Shown piece by piece: positions 33,125-41,900 of a stretch of DNA of 64,000 bases. Each line of letters starts with the position of its first letter. Position 1 is the first letter of the stretch. The DNA comes from Streptomyces sp. NBC_00557 (GTDB lineage Bacteria; Actinomycetota; Actinomycetes; Streptomycetales; Streptomycetaceae): the NCBI RefSeq assembly GCF_036345995.1, contig NZ_CP107796.1, positions 620,001 through 684,000 on the forward strand. The letters are read 5' to 3'. Both the position numbers and the translations under genes were made by a program. The notes beneath the pieces are model-generated. The model ran no database searches, was not told the origin of the DNA, and saw nothing but the letters and a program-made list of their open reading frames with translations.

Positions 33125-33973
33125 TCAGCCCTCTCCGGGCAGGGGGTTGTCCTTCACGAACCGGCGGATCTCCTCCGTGAGCGCCGCCGGGTTGTCCAGC
33201 TGGACCAGGGTGCGGGCGCCGGGGATCTCCACGTAGCGGGCGTTCGGCAGCAGTCCGGCCAGGCGGCGGCCCGTCTCGGGCGGCATCATGCGGTCCTCGG
33301 CGCCCCAGGCGACCAGGGCGGGCCGGGTGAACCCCGGCAGCTTGCGGGCCGCTTCCAGGTAGCAGTCCTTCCGGGTCGCGCGCAGGAACTTCACGAAGTC
33401 ACGGCGGACGAGACGGTCCGTCAGGAGCGGGTCGTACCAGCGGGCGATGAGGTCCTTCGGGAGCCGCTTCTTCGCCATGCCGCCGAGCGAGGTCCGCATA
33501 CGGGCGAGGAAGGGGAAGCGGAAGGACTGCAGGAGGAGGAAGATGCCGCCGGGGACCTTGCAGGCCGCGTACAGGATCCGGCCCTGGATGCCGGGCGGGT
33601 AGTTGTCCAGGGCCTCGCAGGAGGTCAGGACGAGCCGGGCGATGCGTTCGTCCCGTACGCCGACGAGGAGTTGGGCCGTTCCGGTGTCGTTCTGGACGAG
33701 GGTGACGTCGCGCAGGTCCAGGCGTTCCATGAACTCGGCCAGCAGGCGGGCGACGCCGTGCGGGGAGAGGTCCGCGTCGGGACGCATGGGGCGCCGGTGG
33801 CTGCCGAGGGGCAGGACGGGGACCAGGACGCGGAAGCCGGGACGCAGGGCGGTGAGGACGTCGGTCCACACCGACTCGTCGAAGCCGAGGCCGTGGACGA
33901 GCACCACGGCGGGGCCGTCGCCTCCGGTGTCCTGGTAGTCGATGGTTCCCGCGCTCAGCTCGATCTCCGGCAT
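33125..33973 (-). CDS. Alpha/beta hydrolase, haloalkane-dehalogenase-like
   Basis: A 282-residue hydrolase-fold protein. The oxyanion loop is VVLVHGLGFDESVW (about residues 22-35). The nucleophile elbow reads LVQNDTGTAQ (about 94-103), so the nucleophile would be Asp, as in haloalkane dehalogenases, rather than Ser. The acid site is in VAWGAEDRMMPPE (about 219-231). At the usual catalytic His position the sequence is IPGARTLVQLDNP, without His. Catalysis is therefore uncertain, though similar His-lacking proteins are common in actinomycetes. It is divergent from a TetR gene that probably controls it. Confidence 0.83.
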   Translation of the reverse strand: MPEIELSAGTIDYQDTGGDGPAVVLVHGLGFDESVWTDVLTALRPGFRVLVPVLPLGSHRRPMRPDADLSPHGVARLLAEFMERLDLRDVTLVQNDTGTAQLLVGVRDERIARLVLTSCEALDNYPPGIQGRILYAACKVPGGIFLLLQSFRFPFLARMRTSLGGMAKKRLPKDLIARWYDPLLTDRLVRRDFVKFLRATRKDCYLEAARKLPGFTRPALVAWGAEDRMMPPETGRRLAGLLPNARYVEIPGARTLVQLDNPAALTEEIRRFVKDNPLPGEG

Positions 33974-34013
33974 GCCCGCGCCTCCGCTCCGGTCGGCCGC
34001 CTCGCGTCTCTTG

Positions 34014-34028
34014 ATAGATCGTTCTAGT
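34014..34028. promoter_or_regulatory. Candidate operator of the YxaF/LmrA-type TetR
   Basis: ATAGATCGTTCTAGT contains the inverted repeat TAGA-N4-TCTA (34015-34026), in the gap between the hydrolase and TetR genes. It resembles the Bacillus LmrA/YxaF box (ATAGACC...GTCACTAT, from memory), which suits this regulator's subfamily. Confidence 0.45.
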
Positions 34029-34082
34029 GACAGAATAGGCGCCGACACGCTCGGGCGACAGCGGCTTACCGGAGGTGCCACC

Positions 34083-34682
34083 GTGAGCGACGGCAGGACT
34101 GTCAGCACCCACGAGACCCGGCGGCGGATCCTGCAGGCCGGGACCGAGTTGTTCCGGCGCTCGGGCTACACGGGCACCGGGATGAAGCAGATCGCCGAGG
34201 CCGCGGGTGCGCCGTTCGGCTCGATCTACCACTTCTTTCCCGGCGGCAAGGCCCAGCTGGGCGAGGAGGTGATCCGTACCTCCGGGGCCGGCTACCTGGA
34301 CCTGATCACCACGCTGATGGCGCCGTACGAGGACCGGGTGGCGGCCACCGCCGACGCCTTCGCCGCCGCGGCCGGCACACTCGCCGAGCTGGACTTCGCC
34401 GACCCCTGTCCCATCGCGACGGTCGCCATGGAGGTGGCGAGCACCAACGAGACGCTGCGGCAGGCCACTTCGGAGGTGTTCGACAGCTGGATCGGCCGCC
34501 TCGCCGCCTATTACGCCGACGGCGGCATCCCCGGACCCGCCGCCCGGGAGACGGCGAGTTCGGTCATCGCCCTGCTGGAGGGCGCCTTCATGCTGGGCCG
34601 GGCCGCGCGCAGCGCCGAACCGGTGCGGGCGGCGGGTACGGCGGCCGCGGCGATCGTACGGGCGGCGCTGGCCGGGGCCTGA
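34083..34682 (+). CDS. TetR family regulator, YxaF/LmrA-like
   Basis: A 199-residue repressor, GTG start after GGAGGTG. HTH: TRRRILQAGTELFRRSGYTGTGMKQIAEAAGAPFGSIYHFFPGGKAQLGEEVI (about residues 11-63); the GAPFGSIYHFFPGGK recognition helix and the C-terminal CPIATVAMEVAS (about 115-126) are typical of the LmrA/YxaF group. Divergent from the dehalogenase-like hydrolase gene, with a candidate operator between them. Confidence 0.9.
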   Translation: MSDGRTVSTHETRRRILQAGTELFRRSGYTGTGMKQIAEAAGAPFGSIYHFFPGGKAQLGEEVIRTSGAGYLDLITTLMAPYEDRVAATADAFAAAAGTLAELDFADPCPIATVAMEVASTNETLRQATSEVFDSWIGRLAAYYADGGIPGPAARETASSVIALLEGAFMLGRAARSAEPVRAAGTAAAAIVRAALAGA

Positions 34683-34695
34683 ACCGCGGTGGCCG

Positions 34696-35318
34696 TCAGG
34701 CCCGCCGCCGCGCCCGGTACAGGTCGCGGAGCAGGGCGATCTCCGCTCCGTGGTGCAGCACTTCCTCGTTCACCCACCACACGATGCCGAGGAAGGGCTC
34801 CTCCGCGTCGCTGCCGTAGGGGTAGGTGCAGTACCCGACCGTGTCGAGCGCGGAGTCGTCGGCGCTCAGCAGTGCCCGCCGCCAGGCGGCGGCGCCGTGC
34901 TCGAAAGCGGCGCCGCGGCGGCGTCCCCGCTGACGGGGTGGTTCTCCCGGGTCGCCGAGCGGCTGCCGGCGGTGTGGCCGGCGCGCATGGCGACCATCTC
35001 GGTGAGGTGGCTCAGCCGCCAGGCGAGGGTCGTGACCGGCGGCGGCCAGGGGTGCGGATACGGCGCCGCGTCCCGCCCCCACGGGCCCGCGCCGGCCAGG
35101 AAGGCCGCCCGCGGTCCCGGCCCGTCGGCGCGGGGCCTGACCGTCCAGCACCCGGGCACCGGTTCCCAGAGGTACTCGTCGTCGGTGAGGGGCTCCACCT
35201 TGGTGTCCGCGCCGTCGCCGCTGTCCATGAAGGGCCCGGCCAGCCGGCGAAGGAGCCGTTCCGAGGCGAAGTCGAACTGGTCCAGCAGGGGGCGGAGCCG
35301 GGGCGGTGTCGTCGTCAT
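34696..35318 (-). pseudogene. DinB-family protein broken by a frameshift
   Basis: The first two thirds (ATG 35318, TTTPPRLRPLLDQFDFASERLL ... TLAWRLSHLTEMVAMRAGHTAGSRSATRENHPVSGDAAAA) and the last third (EHGAAAWRRALLSADDSALDTVGYCTYPYGSDAEEPFLGIVWWVNEEVLHHGAEIALLRDLYRAR) of one DinB-like protein lie in two frames. The switch falls in the GC run at about 34905-34925. Joined, they make a normal ~207-residue DinB fold with the usual His positions (SHLTEM, VLHHGAEI). Either a real mutation or a base error in the GC-rich run; the neighbouring remnants favour real decay. Confidence 0.75.
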
Positions 35319-35453
35319 CGAGGGCTCCTGGCTGGAGGTACCGGCCGCCGGTCCGGGGCGGACTGCTGCCGACGCGCAGCCTGCCACAGCCGCCCCGCGA
35401 GGCGCGTCCCGTTTTTCACCCTGCGGCCCGGCGCCGGAGGTTCCCTTCAGGGG

Positions 35454-35620
35454 TCAGCGGCGTGCCGCGTACCGGTCGGTGGCGGCGACCAGCGCCTGCG
35501 CCATCCCGGGCGCCCCGGTGGTGTGGCCGGTGTCGTCCACGATCACCAACTCCGTTGCCCCAGTAGTGCGTGACCGTGCGGGCGAAGCCCATGCGGAGGG
35601 CGTTGCCGGTCCACGCGCAG
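35454..35620 (-). pseudogene. Remnant of a proline-iminopeptidase-like alpha/beta hydrolase (C-terminal)
   Basis: In one frame the sequence reads MGFARTVTHYWGN, and in the next frame TELVIVDDTGHTTGAPGMAQALVAATDRYAA before a stop at 35454. Both strings match the C-terminal part of proline iminopeptidases (THYF..., then ELVVVD.AGH...AL..ATDRFA). The ~30 residues normally between them are missing, and the N-terminal two thirds of the gene are absent. A deletion remnant. Confidence 0.5.
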
Positions 35621-35798
35621 CCCAGCACGGACAGGGCGCAGCGGCGCCGCCGTCGCGGGCCAGGAACGCCAGCAGGCCGGAGACCAGCTCCAGGGGCACG
35701 ACGAACACCAGGACGAACAGCATCACCGGCCGGTTCTGCGCCGCGGGCACCCACTGCAGCTGCGCGGCGGTGAGCAGGACACCGCCGGTGGGCGGCAT
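35621..35798 (-). pseudogene. Remnant of a small membrane protein (GPR1/FUN34/YaaH-like)
   Basis: From ATG 35798 the frame reads LLTAAQLQWVPAAQNRPVMLFVLVFVVPLELVSGLLAFLARDGG, two membrane-helix-like segments. It then runs straight into the peptidase remnant in other frames. The string resembles the start of streptomycete proteins annotated as GPR1/FUN34/YaaH-like transporters, recalled from memory. The rest of the gene is missing. Confidence 0.4.
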
Positions 35799-36039
35799 CG
35801 GGAGCACCCCGTCCTCGGGGCTGGCCGGTCCGTCGGTCGTACGACACGGGGTCCCCCGTTCTCCGCGGTGTCCTCCGCCCCCTGCGCGCCGTTGGGCTCC
35901 ACGGCATCTGTCGCGAGGACGCCCCGGAATTGTCCGTGATCGGTAACAGCCGGATCCCGCGATCAACCCCGGCCGTCCTGACAGGTGCACGGAACGGGTG
36001 CACAACAGCACAGGGACACGGCAGGAAACGGGGCGGGGC

Positions 36040-36813
36040 ATGGCGCGTCACACGGGACGGGGCTGGTACGGCAGGATGGTCGCGGCGGCGGTCGGGGTCA
36101 CCGCGGTGGCGGCCGCCACCTCGGTGTGGACGGCGCAGGCGGGCCAGCCGGGCGGCGGCACGTCCCGGCCGGGCGCCGCGGCCCGGCACACCGCGCCGGC
36201 GGCGGCGCCGGTGTCCGCCGAGATCGTCCACGCCTCGGACGGCGGCGCGCACGCGGTCAACATCACCATCGACGACGGCCCGGACCCGGTGTGGACCCCG
36301 CAGGTGCTCCAAGTGCTGCGGGAGAACGGCGTGAAGGCGACGTTCTGCATGATCGGCCCGCAGGCCGCGGCGCATCCGGAACTGGTCCGCCAGGTGGTGG
36401 CCGCCGGGCACCGGCTGTGCGACCACACGGTGTCGCACGACACCACGATGGACAAGAAGCCCGAGGCCTACCAGTCGCAGGAGATCCTTCAGGCGGAGCG
36501 CCAGATCACGCAGGCGTCGGGTGGCGTACGACCGATGTACTACCGTGCGCCGGGCGGCGCGTTCACCCCGTACAGCCGGCACCTGGCGGCCTCCCACGGG
36601 ATGCGCCCGCTCGGCTGGAACGTGGACTCCAAGGACTTCGAGCGGCCGGGCGCCGCCGCCATCGTCGGCACCGTCAAGACCGAGCTGGCCAACGGGCCGA
36701 CCGTACTGTTCCACGACGCGGGTGGCGACCGCTCGCAGACCGTCTCCGCGCTGCGCACCCTGCTGCCGTGGCTGAAGCAGCAGGGGTACGCGTTCGGCTT
36801 CCCGGTGCGCTGA
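36040..36813 (+). CDS. Secreted polysaccharide deacetylase (NodB domain)
   Basis: A 257-residue exported carbohydrate esterase, CE4 family. A hydrophobic signal lies at about residues 12-35 (MVAAAVGVTAVAAATSVWTAQA). NodB motifs are intact: ITIDDGPDP (about 76-84, catalytic Asp and metal Asp), CDHTVSHD (about 127-134, metal His pair), YRAPGGAFTP (about 167-176), and LFHDAGGDRSQT near the end. It should de-N-acetylate chitin-like or cell-wall glycans. ATG 36040 is preferred to GTG 35998 for the signal peptide. Unlike the lipoprotein at 6427, its active-site residues are complete. Confidence 0.9.
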   Translation: MARHTGRGWYGRMVAAAVGVTAVAAATSVWTAQAGQPGGGTSRPGAAARHTAPAAAPVSAEIVHASDGGAHAVNITIDDGPDPVWTPQVLQVLRENGVKATFCMIGPQAAAHPELVRQVVAAGHRLCDHTVSHDTTMDKKPEAYQSQEILQAERQITQASGGVRPMYYRAPGGAFTPYSRHLAASHGMRPLGWNVDSKDFERPGAAAIVGTVKTELANGPTVLFHDAGGDRSQTVSALRTLLPWLKQQGYAFGFPVR

Positions 36814-36971
36814 ACGGCCCGGCCAAGGGGGTCTTCGGCCGCGCGGGGCCACAGCGGCGCACCGGTCCGCGAGCCGTCTTCTTCGCCGCGGCCCGGCGGT
36901 GTCCGGCCACGAGCCGGTGAACCCCGGGGGAAATCTTGGTCACCGAAGTCCCGGAACGACTGTTCGGATCC

Positions 36972-36990
36972 GGAGGGATGCCTACCATAA
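36972..36990. promoter_or_regulatory. Iron-box-like 19-mer upstream of efeO
   Basis: GGAGGGATGCCTACCATAA matches the DtxR/IdeR/DmdR1 19-bp iron-box consensus at about 12 of 19 positions by eye, strongest in its right half. It lies 37 bases before the efeO start, where an iron repressor would be expected. Confidence 0.35.
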
Positions 36991-37027
36991 GGCCGCTGCG
37001 TACGACGTCGTCCCGGAAAGGCTCGCC

Positions 37028-38236
37028 ATGCCGTTGCCTCGCCTCGGCACGCGGTCCGTTCGTCTCCGGACGGCCCCCGCCGTGTTCGTCGTCCTCGCCG
37101 TGACCCTCGCGGGCACGCTGCTGGCGTTCTCCCTCGGCGGGACACGGCCCGGACGGGCCGCCGGGCACTCCTCCGGGCACATCGTCGTCGACGTGTCGGA
37201 GAGCCGCTGCGGCCGCGGCTGGACCCGGTCCGCGCCCGGGGTGCACACCTTCGACCTGCACAACACCTCCGACGCCGCCGCCGAGGTGTACCTGGAGGAT
37301 CCCGGCAGCCAGACGGTGTACGGCGAGGTGGAGGGCGTCGGCCCGGGTACGACACGCCAGTTGACGGTACGCCTCGGCGAGGGCGCGTACGCCTTCGAGT
37401 GCGTGCCGGACGACGCCGACGCCGTCACCGGGCCGACCGTGCACATCGCCGGCGGGCAGCGCGGACCGGGCGCCGCGCCGGTCTCGGAGCACGATCTGAT
37501 CCCGCCCGCCCTCGCCTACCAGAAGTGGGTCGGCGGGGGACTCGACGAGGCCGTCCGGCTGACGACGAGACTCCGGGACGCGATCGACCGGGGCGATCTG
37601 GCCGCCGCCCGGTCGGCCTGGCTGCCCGCGCACCTGGAGTACGAGCGGCTGGGCGCGGCGTACGACGCCTTCGGCGACGCCGACGCGGCGATCAACGGCA
37701 CCGACGCCGGCCTGCCCGGCGGGGTGCACGACAAGGACTTCGCCGGCTTCCACCGCGTCGAGTACGGGCTGTGGCACGGTGAGTCGGCCGCCGGGCTGCG
37801 CGCCCCGGCGGCGGCGCTGGTGAAGGCCCTGACCGGGCTGCGCGGCACCTGGTCGCAGGCCCGCATGGACCCCGCCCAGCTGGGGCTGCGCGCGCACGAG
37901 ATCCTGGAGAACACCGTGCAGTTCGAGCTGACCGGCCGCACCGACTACGGCAGCGGCAGCAACCTCGCCACCGCCCGCGCCAATCTGGACGGCACCCGCG
38001 AGGTGCTGTCCCGGATCGAGCCGCTGCTGAAAACCCGTTACGCCGGCCTGCCCGGACTCCGCCGGGAGCTCGACCGCGCCCAGCACACCCTCGACGGGTT
38101 CCGCCACCAAGGGTCCTGGACCCCGCTGGACCGTCTCGGCCGCGCACAGCGGGAGGACGTGAACGCCGTGTTCGGCGACCTGGTGGAGCGGCTGGCGTCG
38201 GTGGCGACCCTGTGCGACCCGCGGAGGACCGTGTGA
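37028..38236 (+). CDS. efeO: Iron uptake lipoprotein-type component EfeO (M75 domain)
   Basis: Extracytoplasmic iron-binding component of the EfeUOB ferrous-iron system, 402 residues. A membrane anchor or signal lies at about residues 14-35 ([24 protein letters not shown]). A cupredoxin-like domain follows (about 48-135), then the M75 imelysin-like domain with [18 protein letters not shown] helices and the HXXE metal motif in [12 protein letters not shown] (about 241-252). ATG 37028 has GGAAAGG upstream. Its stop overlaps the efeB start (GTGA), so the two are translationally coupled. No efeU permease gene is found nearby. Confidence 0.9.
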   Translation: MPLPRLGTRSVRLRTAPAVFVVLAVTLAGTLLAFSLGGTRPGRAAGHSSGHIVVDVSESRCGRGWTRSAPGVHTFDLHNTSDAAAEVYLEDPGSQTVYGEVEGVGPGTTRQLTVRLGEGAYAFECVPDDADAVTGPTVHIAGGQRGPGAAPVSEHDLIPPALAYQKWVGGGLDEAVRLTTRLRDAIDRGDLAAARSAWLPAHLEYERLGAAYDAFGDADAAINGTDAGLPGGVHDKDFAGFHRVEYGLWHGESAAGLRAPAAALVKALTGLRGTWSQARMDPAQLGLRAHEILENTVQFELTGRTDYGSGSNLATARANLDGTREVLSRIEPLLKTRYAGLPGLRRELDRAQHTLDGFRHQGSWTPLDRLGRAQREDVNAVFGDLVERLASVATLCDPRRTV

Positions 38237-39831
38237 GCGGCATCGACCGAGCCGAGACGACGGACGGACCCGGCACGGGCCGTCCCCAGGCACCCCGCAG
38301 GCCCGGCACCGACCCGCACGAAGGACTGGACAGGACCGGCACGGTCCGCCCAGAGGCACCGGAAAGGCCCGGCACCGACCGGCACCAGGCACCCCACCGG
38401 CACGAGGCACCCCACCGGCCCGGCACCGGCCGTCCCGAGACACCGGAAAGGCCCGGCACCGACCGGCACCAGGCACCCCACCGCCCCGAGGCACCCAGCA
38501 GGCCCAGCACCGACCGCCCCGAGACACCGAACAGGCCCGGCACCGACCGCGCACAAGCACCCGCACCCGACCGGCCCGGCGCCGGTCGTCCCGATGGGCG
38601 GGGCCGCCTCGCTCTCGAGCGGGCCGGCGGGCTGGCGCGGCGTGGCTTCCTGCGCGGGGCCGCGCTGGCGGGGGCGGGCCTCGCCACGAGCGCCGCGGCC
38701 CCGGGCAGCAGTACGGTGGACGCCGCTGCCCCGATCGCCCCCTTCCACGGTGTCCATCAGGCCTCCGCGATCGCCGCACCCCGCCGCAGCTGCGTGTTCG
38801 TCGCGCTCGACGTGACCGCCGGGAGCCGCGCCGAACTGGCCGGCCTGCTGCGCACGCTCACCGACCGGGCCCGCTTCCTCACCTCGGGCGGGACGCCTTC
38901 GCCGGTCGGCATCACCGGTCCGCCCGCCGACTCGGGCGTCCTCGGCGACCGGCTGCCGTCCGGCCAACTGGCCGTCACCGTCGGCGTGGGCGCCTCGTTG
39001 TTCGACGACCGGTTCGGGCTGGCCCCGCTCCGGCCGCGGCGGCTGACCGCGATGCCCGAGTTCCCCGACGACGACCTGAAGCCCGACTGGTGCCACGGCG
39101 ACCTCAGCCTCCAACTGCACGCGGACGAACCGGACACCACTCTGCACGCGCTGCGTGACATCGCCCGGCACACCCGGGGCGCAGCGCAGGTCCGCTGGCG
39201 GATGGACGGATTCTCCAGCCCGCCCCGGCCGTCCGGGACCCCGCGCAATCTGATGGGGTTCAAGGACGGCACCGCGAACCCGGACACCGGCAGCGCCCGC
39301 GAGATGAACCGCCTGGTGTGGGTGGGCAGGGGCATGGGCGAGCCGGAGTGGGCGGCCGGCGGCAGCTACCAGGTCGTACGGCTGATCCGGATGCTGGTGG
39401 AGTTCTGGGACCGGGTCTCGCTCAGCGAGCAGGAGCGGATGTTCGGCCGCGCCCGCTCCTCCGGCGCTCCCCTGGACGGCGACCACGAGTACGACACGCC
39501 GAAGTACGCCGACGACCCCAAGGGTGACGTCATCCCGCTGGACGCGCACATCCGGCTCGCCAACCCCCGCACCCCCGCCACCGACGACCAGCGCCTGCTG
39601 CGCCGCGCCTACAACTACGACCGGGGCATGGACGCCAACGGCAACCTCGACATGGGCCTGCTGTTCTGCTGCTACCAGCAGGACGTGAAGCGGCAGTTCG
39701 AGGCCGTGCAGCACCGGCTGAAGGGTGAGCCGCTGACGGACTACATCAGCCCGTTCGGCGGCGGCTACTTCTTCGCGCTGCCCGGCGTGCGGGACGCTCA
39801 CGACTGGTACGGGCGCGCCCTGTTCGGCTGA
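38233..39831 (+). CDS. efeB: EfeB, Tat-exported Dyp-type haem peroxidase with a repeat-rich N-terminal extension
   Basis: Haem peroxidase of 532 residues, GTG 38233 overlapping the efeO stop, GGAGG upstream. Tat signal [17 protein letters not shown] lies unusually late (about residues 135-151). The first ~135 residues are a Pro/Arg/Thr-rich stretch made of 11-residue units such as [11 protein letters not shown]. The Dyp domain has [26 protein letters not shown] (GxxDG, about 338-349) with the distal Asp, and the haem-ligand His in [12 protein letters not shown] (about 434-445). In EfeUOB systems EfeB supports iron acquisition at the cell surface. The extension is not normal for the family, and no later in-frame ATG or GTG near the signal was found. 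Confidence 0.9.
   Translation: MSGIDRAETTDGPGTGRPQAPRRPGTDPHEGLDRTGTVRPEAPERPGTDRHQAPHRHEAPHRPGTGRPETPERPGTDRHQAPHRPEAPSRPSTDRPETPNRPGTDRAQAPAPDRPGAGRPDGRGRLALERAGGLARRGFLRGAALAGAGLATSAAAPGSSTVDAAAPIAPFHGVHQASAIAAPRRSCVFVALDVTAGSRAELAGLLRTLTDRARFLTSGGTPSPVGITGPPADSGVLGDRLPSGQLAVTVGVGASLFDDRFGLAPLRPRRLTAMPEFPDDDLKPDWCHGDLSLQLHADEPDTTLHALRDIARHTRGAAQVRWRMDGFSSPPRPSGTPRNLMGFKDGTANPDTGSAREMNRLVWVGRGMGEPEWAAGGSYQVVRLIRMLVEFWDRVSLSEQERMFGRARSSGAPLDGDHEYDTPKYADDPKGDVIPLDAHIRLANPRTPATDDQRLLRRAYNYDRGMDANGNLDMGLLFCCYQQDVKRQFEAVQHRLKGEPLTDYISPFGGGYFFALPGVRDAHDWYGRALFG
38272..38577 (+). repeat. 33-bp-type coding repeats at the 5' end of efeB
   Basis: About eight units of the pattern G-T-x-R-P-x-x-P-x-R-P, most 11 residues (33 bp) and two of 17 residues. 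DNA units such as CCGGCACCGACCGGCACCAG recur at 38369 and 38457. The array sits between the start codon and the Tat signal. Confidence 0.8.
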
Positions 39832-39860
39832 ACCTGTCCGGACAACTCGGCCGCCGAACG

Positions 39861-39882
39861 GGTCAACACACAGTCAAGTTTT
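39861..39882 (+). promoter_or_regulatory. Candidate PHO-box-like direct repeats upstream of phospholipase C
   Basis: Two 11-base units, GGTCAACACAC (39861-39871) and AGTCAAGTTTT (39872-39882), share GTCAA at 11-base spacing. A further GTTCACCCGCA (39905-39915) matches a single PhoP unit well. PhoP control of secreted phosphoesterases is known in Streptomyces. The match is imperfect. Confidence 0.3.
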
Positions 39883-40006
39883 GCCCTGGTATCCCTGACT
39901 CGGTGTTCACCCGCACGCCATGATGGCTCCGCCGGCACGCCCAGCAACGGGCGCAGCATCCCTGCTCGTACGACGCACAGACGTTCTGTCCGGAGGGGTA
40001 ACCACC

Positions 40007-41848
40007 ATGGCCAGCAGAGGAAGACGAGCCGCTATGCGGAGCCTGGGAGCGCTCGCGGGAGCCGCGGCGCTCACCGTGCTCGGCAGCAACGCGCCCGGCT
40101 GGGCGGCGGCGCCGGCCGCGGCACAGGGCGGGCACTCCTCGACCGCGACACCGATCAAGCACGTCGTCGTGCTCTTCGACGAGAACATCTCCTTCGACCA
40201 CTACTTCGCCACGTACCCGAAGGCCGCCAACACCGACGGCACGAAGTTCACCGCGTCGAAGAACACCCCGAAGGACATCGACACCCTCGCGCACGCCGGG
40301 CTGCTGAAGAAGAACCCGAACCAGTACGCGCCGAAGCGGCTGTCCCCGTCCCAGGCGATGACCTGCGACCAGAACCACTCCTACGGCCCGGAGCAGTACG
40401 CCTACGACGGCGGCAAGGCCGACCAGTTCGTGCAGAACACCGAGGTCGACAAGTGCAGCGGCGGCCTGTTCGGCGAGCCCGGCCTGGTGATGGACTACTA
40501 CGACGGCAACACCGTCACCGCGCTGTGGAACTACGCCCAGCACTACTCCCTGTCCGACCGCTCCTTCAGCTCGGTCTACGGCCCCTCGACGCCGGGCGCG
40601 CTGAACCTGGTCTCCGGCAACACGCACGGCGTGATCTCCGTGGACCCGTCCACCGGCACGGAGAACCCCAAGCAGACGTCCACCCCGGACGCCTACGCGG
40701 TCAAGTCCCCGGACGCCAAGGGCGTGGGCACGGTCATCAACGACCCGGACCCCGCCTTCGACGACTGCTCGAACAAGGACCACACCAGCAGCAACGCGCT
40801 CGCCGCGATGCAGGGCAGGAACATCGGTGACCTGCTCAACGCCAGGAAGGTGACGTGGGGCTGGTTCCAGGGCGGCTTCCGTCCCTCGGCCGCGTGGAAC
40901 GGCACGTCCGGCTCCTACGCCAAGTGCGACACCGCGCACACCAACCTGGGCGGCGCGTCCGTGGTGGACTACAGCCCGCACCACAACCCGTTCGCGTACT
41001 ACAAGTCGACGGCGAACCCGCACCACCTGGCGCCGAAGAGCGTCTCGGAGATCGGCCACAACGGCCGGGCCAACCACAACTACGACCTGACCGACTTCTC
41101 CGCCGCGCTGAAGGCGGGCAAGCTGCCGGCGGTCAGCTTCCTGAAGGCCGGTGAGTACCAGGACGGCCACGCCGGCTACTCCGACCCGGTCGACGAGCAG
41201 CACTTCCTGGTGAACGAGATCAACGCGATCCAGAGCTCGCCGCAGTGGAAGTCCACCGCGATCGTGGTCGCCTACGACGACTCCGACGGCTGGTACGACC
41301 ACGCCTACGTCGCCCCGAGGAACGGCTCGACGGACACCTCCCTCGGCTCCAACGGCAAGCCCACCGACAGCCCGGCCTGCCAGAAGGGCCCGAAGGCGGC
41401 CGGTGGTTACGCCGACCGCTGCGGCCCCGGCACCCGCCAGCCGCTGCTGGTCATCTCGCCGTACAGCAAGGTCAACAAGGTCGACCACACCCTGACGGAC
41501 CAGGCGTCCATCACCCGGTTCATCGAGGACAACTGGAGGACCGGCCGCATCGGCGACCACTCCTTCGACGCCACCGCCGGTTCCCTTGCGGGCATGTTCG
41601 ACTTCCGGCACCCGAACGGCAAGCAGGTGCTGCTGAACGCCGACGGCTCCGTCCGGCACGTCGGCCCGATCCGGCACGTCGCCCCGGTCTCCACCAGCAT
41701 CGCCCCGGGCCCGGCGATGCAGACCACGGCCGCGGCGACGGACGCCTCCGGCTTCCCCACCCTGCCGGTCGGCCTCGGCGTGGGCGCCCTGCTGGCGGCG
41801 GGCGCGACCGGCACGTACCTGACCCTGCGCCGCAAGCAGCAGGCCTGA
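40007..41848 (+). CDS. Secreted phosphoesterase, phospholipase C type
   Basis: A 613-residue exported phosphoesterase of the AcpA/PLC family (PF04185). Signal peptide about residues 1-40 (RRAAMRSLGALAGAAALTVLGSNAPGWAAA). Active-site opening: IKHVVVLFDENISFDHYFATYP (about 51-72; Glu-Asn is the catalytic pair). Later SSVYGPSTPGALNLVSGNTHG (about 189-209), GHAGYSDPVDEQHFLVNEIN (about 387-406) and VVAYDDSDGWYDHA (about 419-432) carry further metal ligands. A C-terminal hydrophobic helix (LGVGALLAAGATGTYLTL) with a short basic tail suggests membrane or cell-wall anchoring. ATG 40007 has GGAGGGG upstream; the frame is open back to 39920. A strong hairpin follows. Confidence 0.92.
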   Translation: MASRGRRAAMRSLGALAGAAALTVLGSNAPGWAAAPAAAQGGHSSTATPIKHVVVLFDENISFDHYFATYPKAANTDGTKFTASKNTPKDIDTLAHAGLLKKNPNQYAPKRLSPSQAMTCDQNHSYGPEQYAYDGGKADQFVQNTEVDKCSGGLFGEPGLVMDYYDGNTVTALWNYAQHYSLSDRSFSSVYGPSTPGALNLVSGNTHGVISVDPSTGTENPKQTSTPDAYAVKSPDAKGVGTVINDPDPAFDDCSNKDHTSSNALAAMQGRNIGDLLNARKVTWGWFQGGFRPSAAWNGTSGSYAKCDTAHTNLGGASVVDYSPHHNPFAYYKSTANPHHLAPKSVSEIGHNGRANHNYDLTDFSAALKAGKLPAVSFLKAGEYQDGHAGYSDPVDEQHFLVNEINAIQSSPQWKSTAIVVAYDDSDGWYDHAYVAPRNGSTDTSLGSNGKPTDSPACQKGPKAAGGYADRCGPGTRQPLLVISPYSKVNKVDHTLTDQASITRFIEDNWRTGRIGDHSFDATAGSLAGMFDFRHPNGKQVLLNADGSVRHVGPIRHVAPVSTSIAPGPAMQTTAAATDASGFPTLPVGLGVGALLAAGATGTYLTLRRKQQA

Positions 41849-41871
41849 TCCCGCGGTCGCACACCCACTGG

Positions 41872-41900
41872 CGCGCCCCCGGTCGTCGACCGGGGGCGCG
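41872..41900 (+). terminator. Terminator after phospholipase C gene
   Basis: Perfect 13-bp stem CGCGCCCCCGGTC / GACCGGGGGCGCG with a 3-base loop, 23 bases after the stop codon and followed by TTCGT. Confidence 0.75.
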
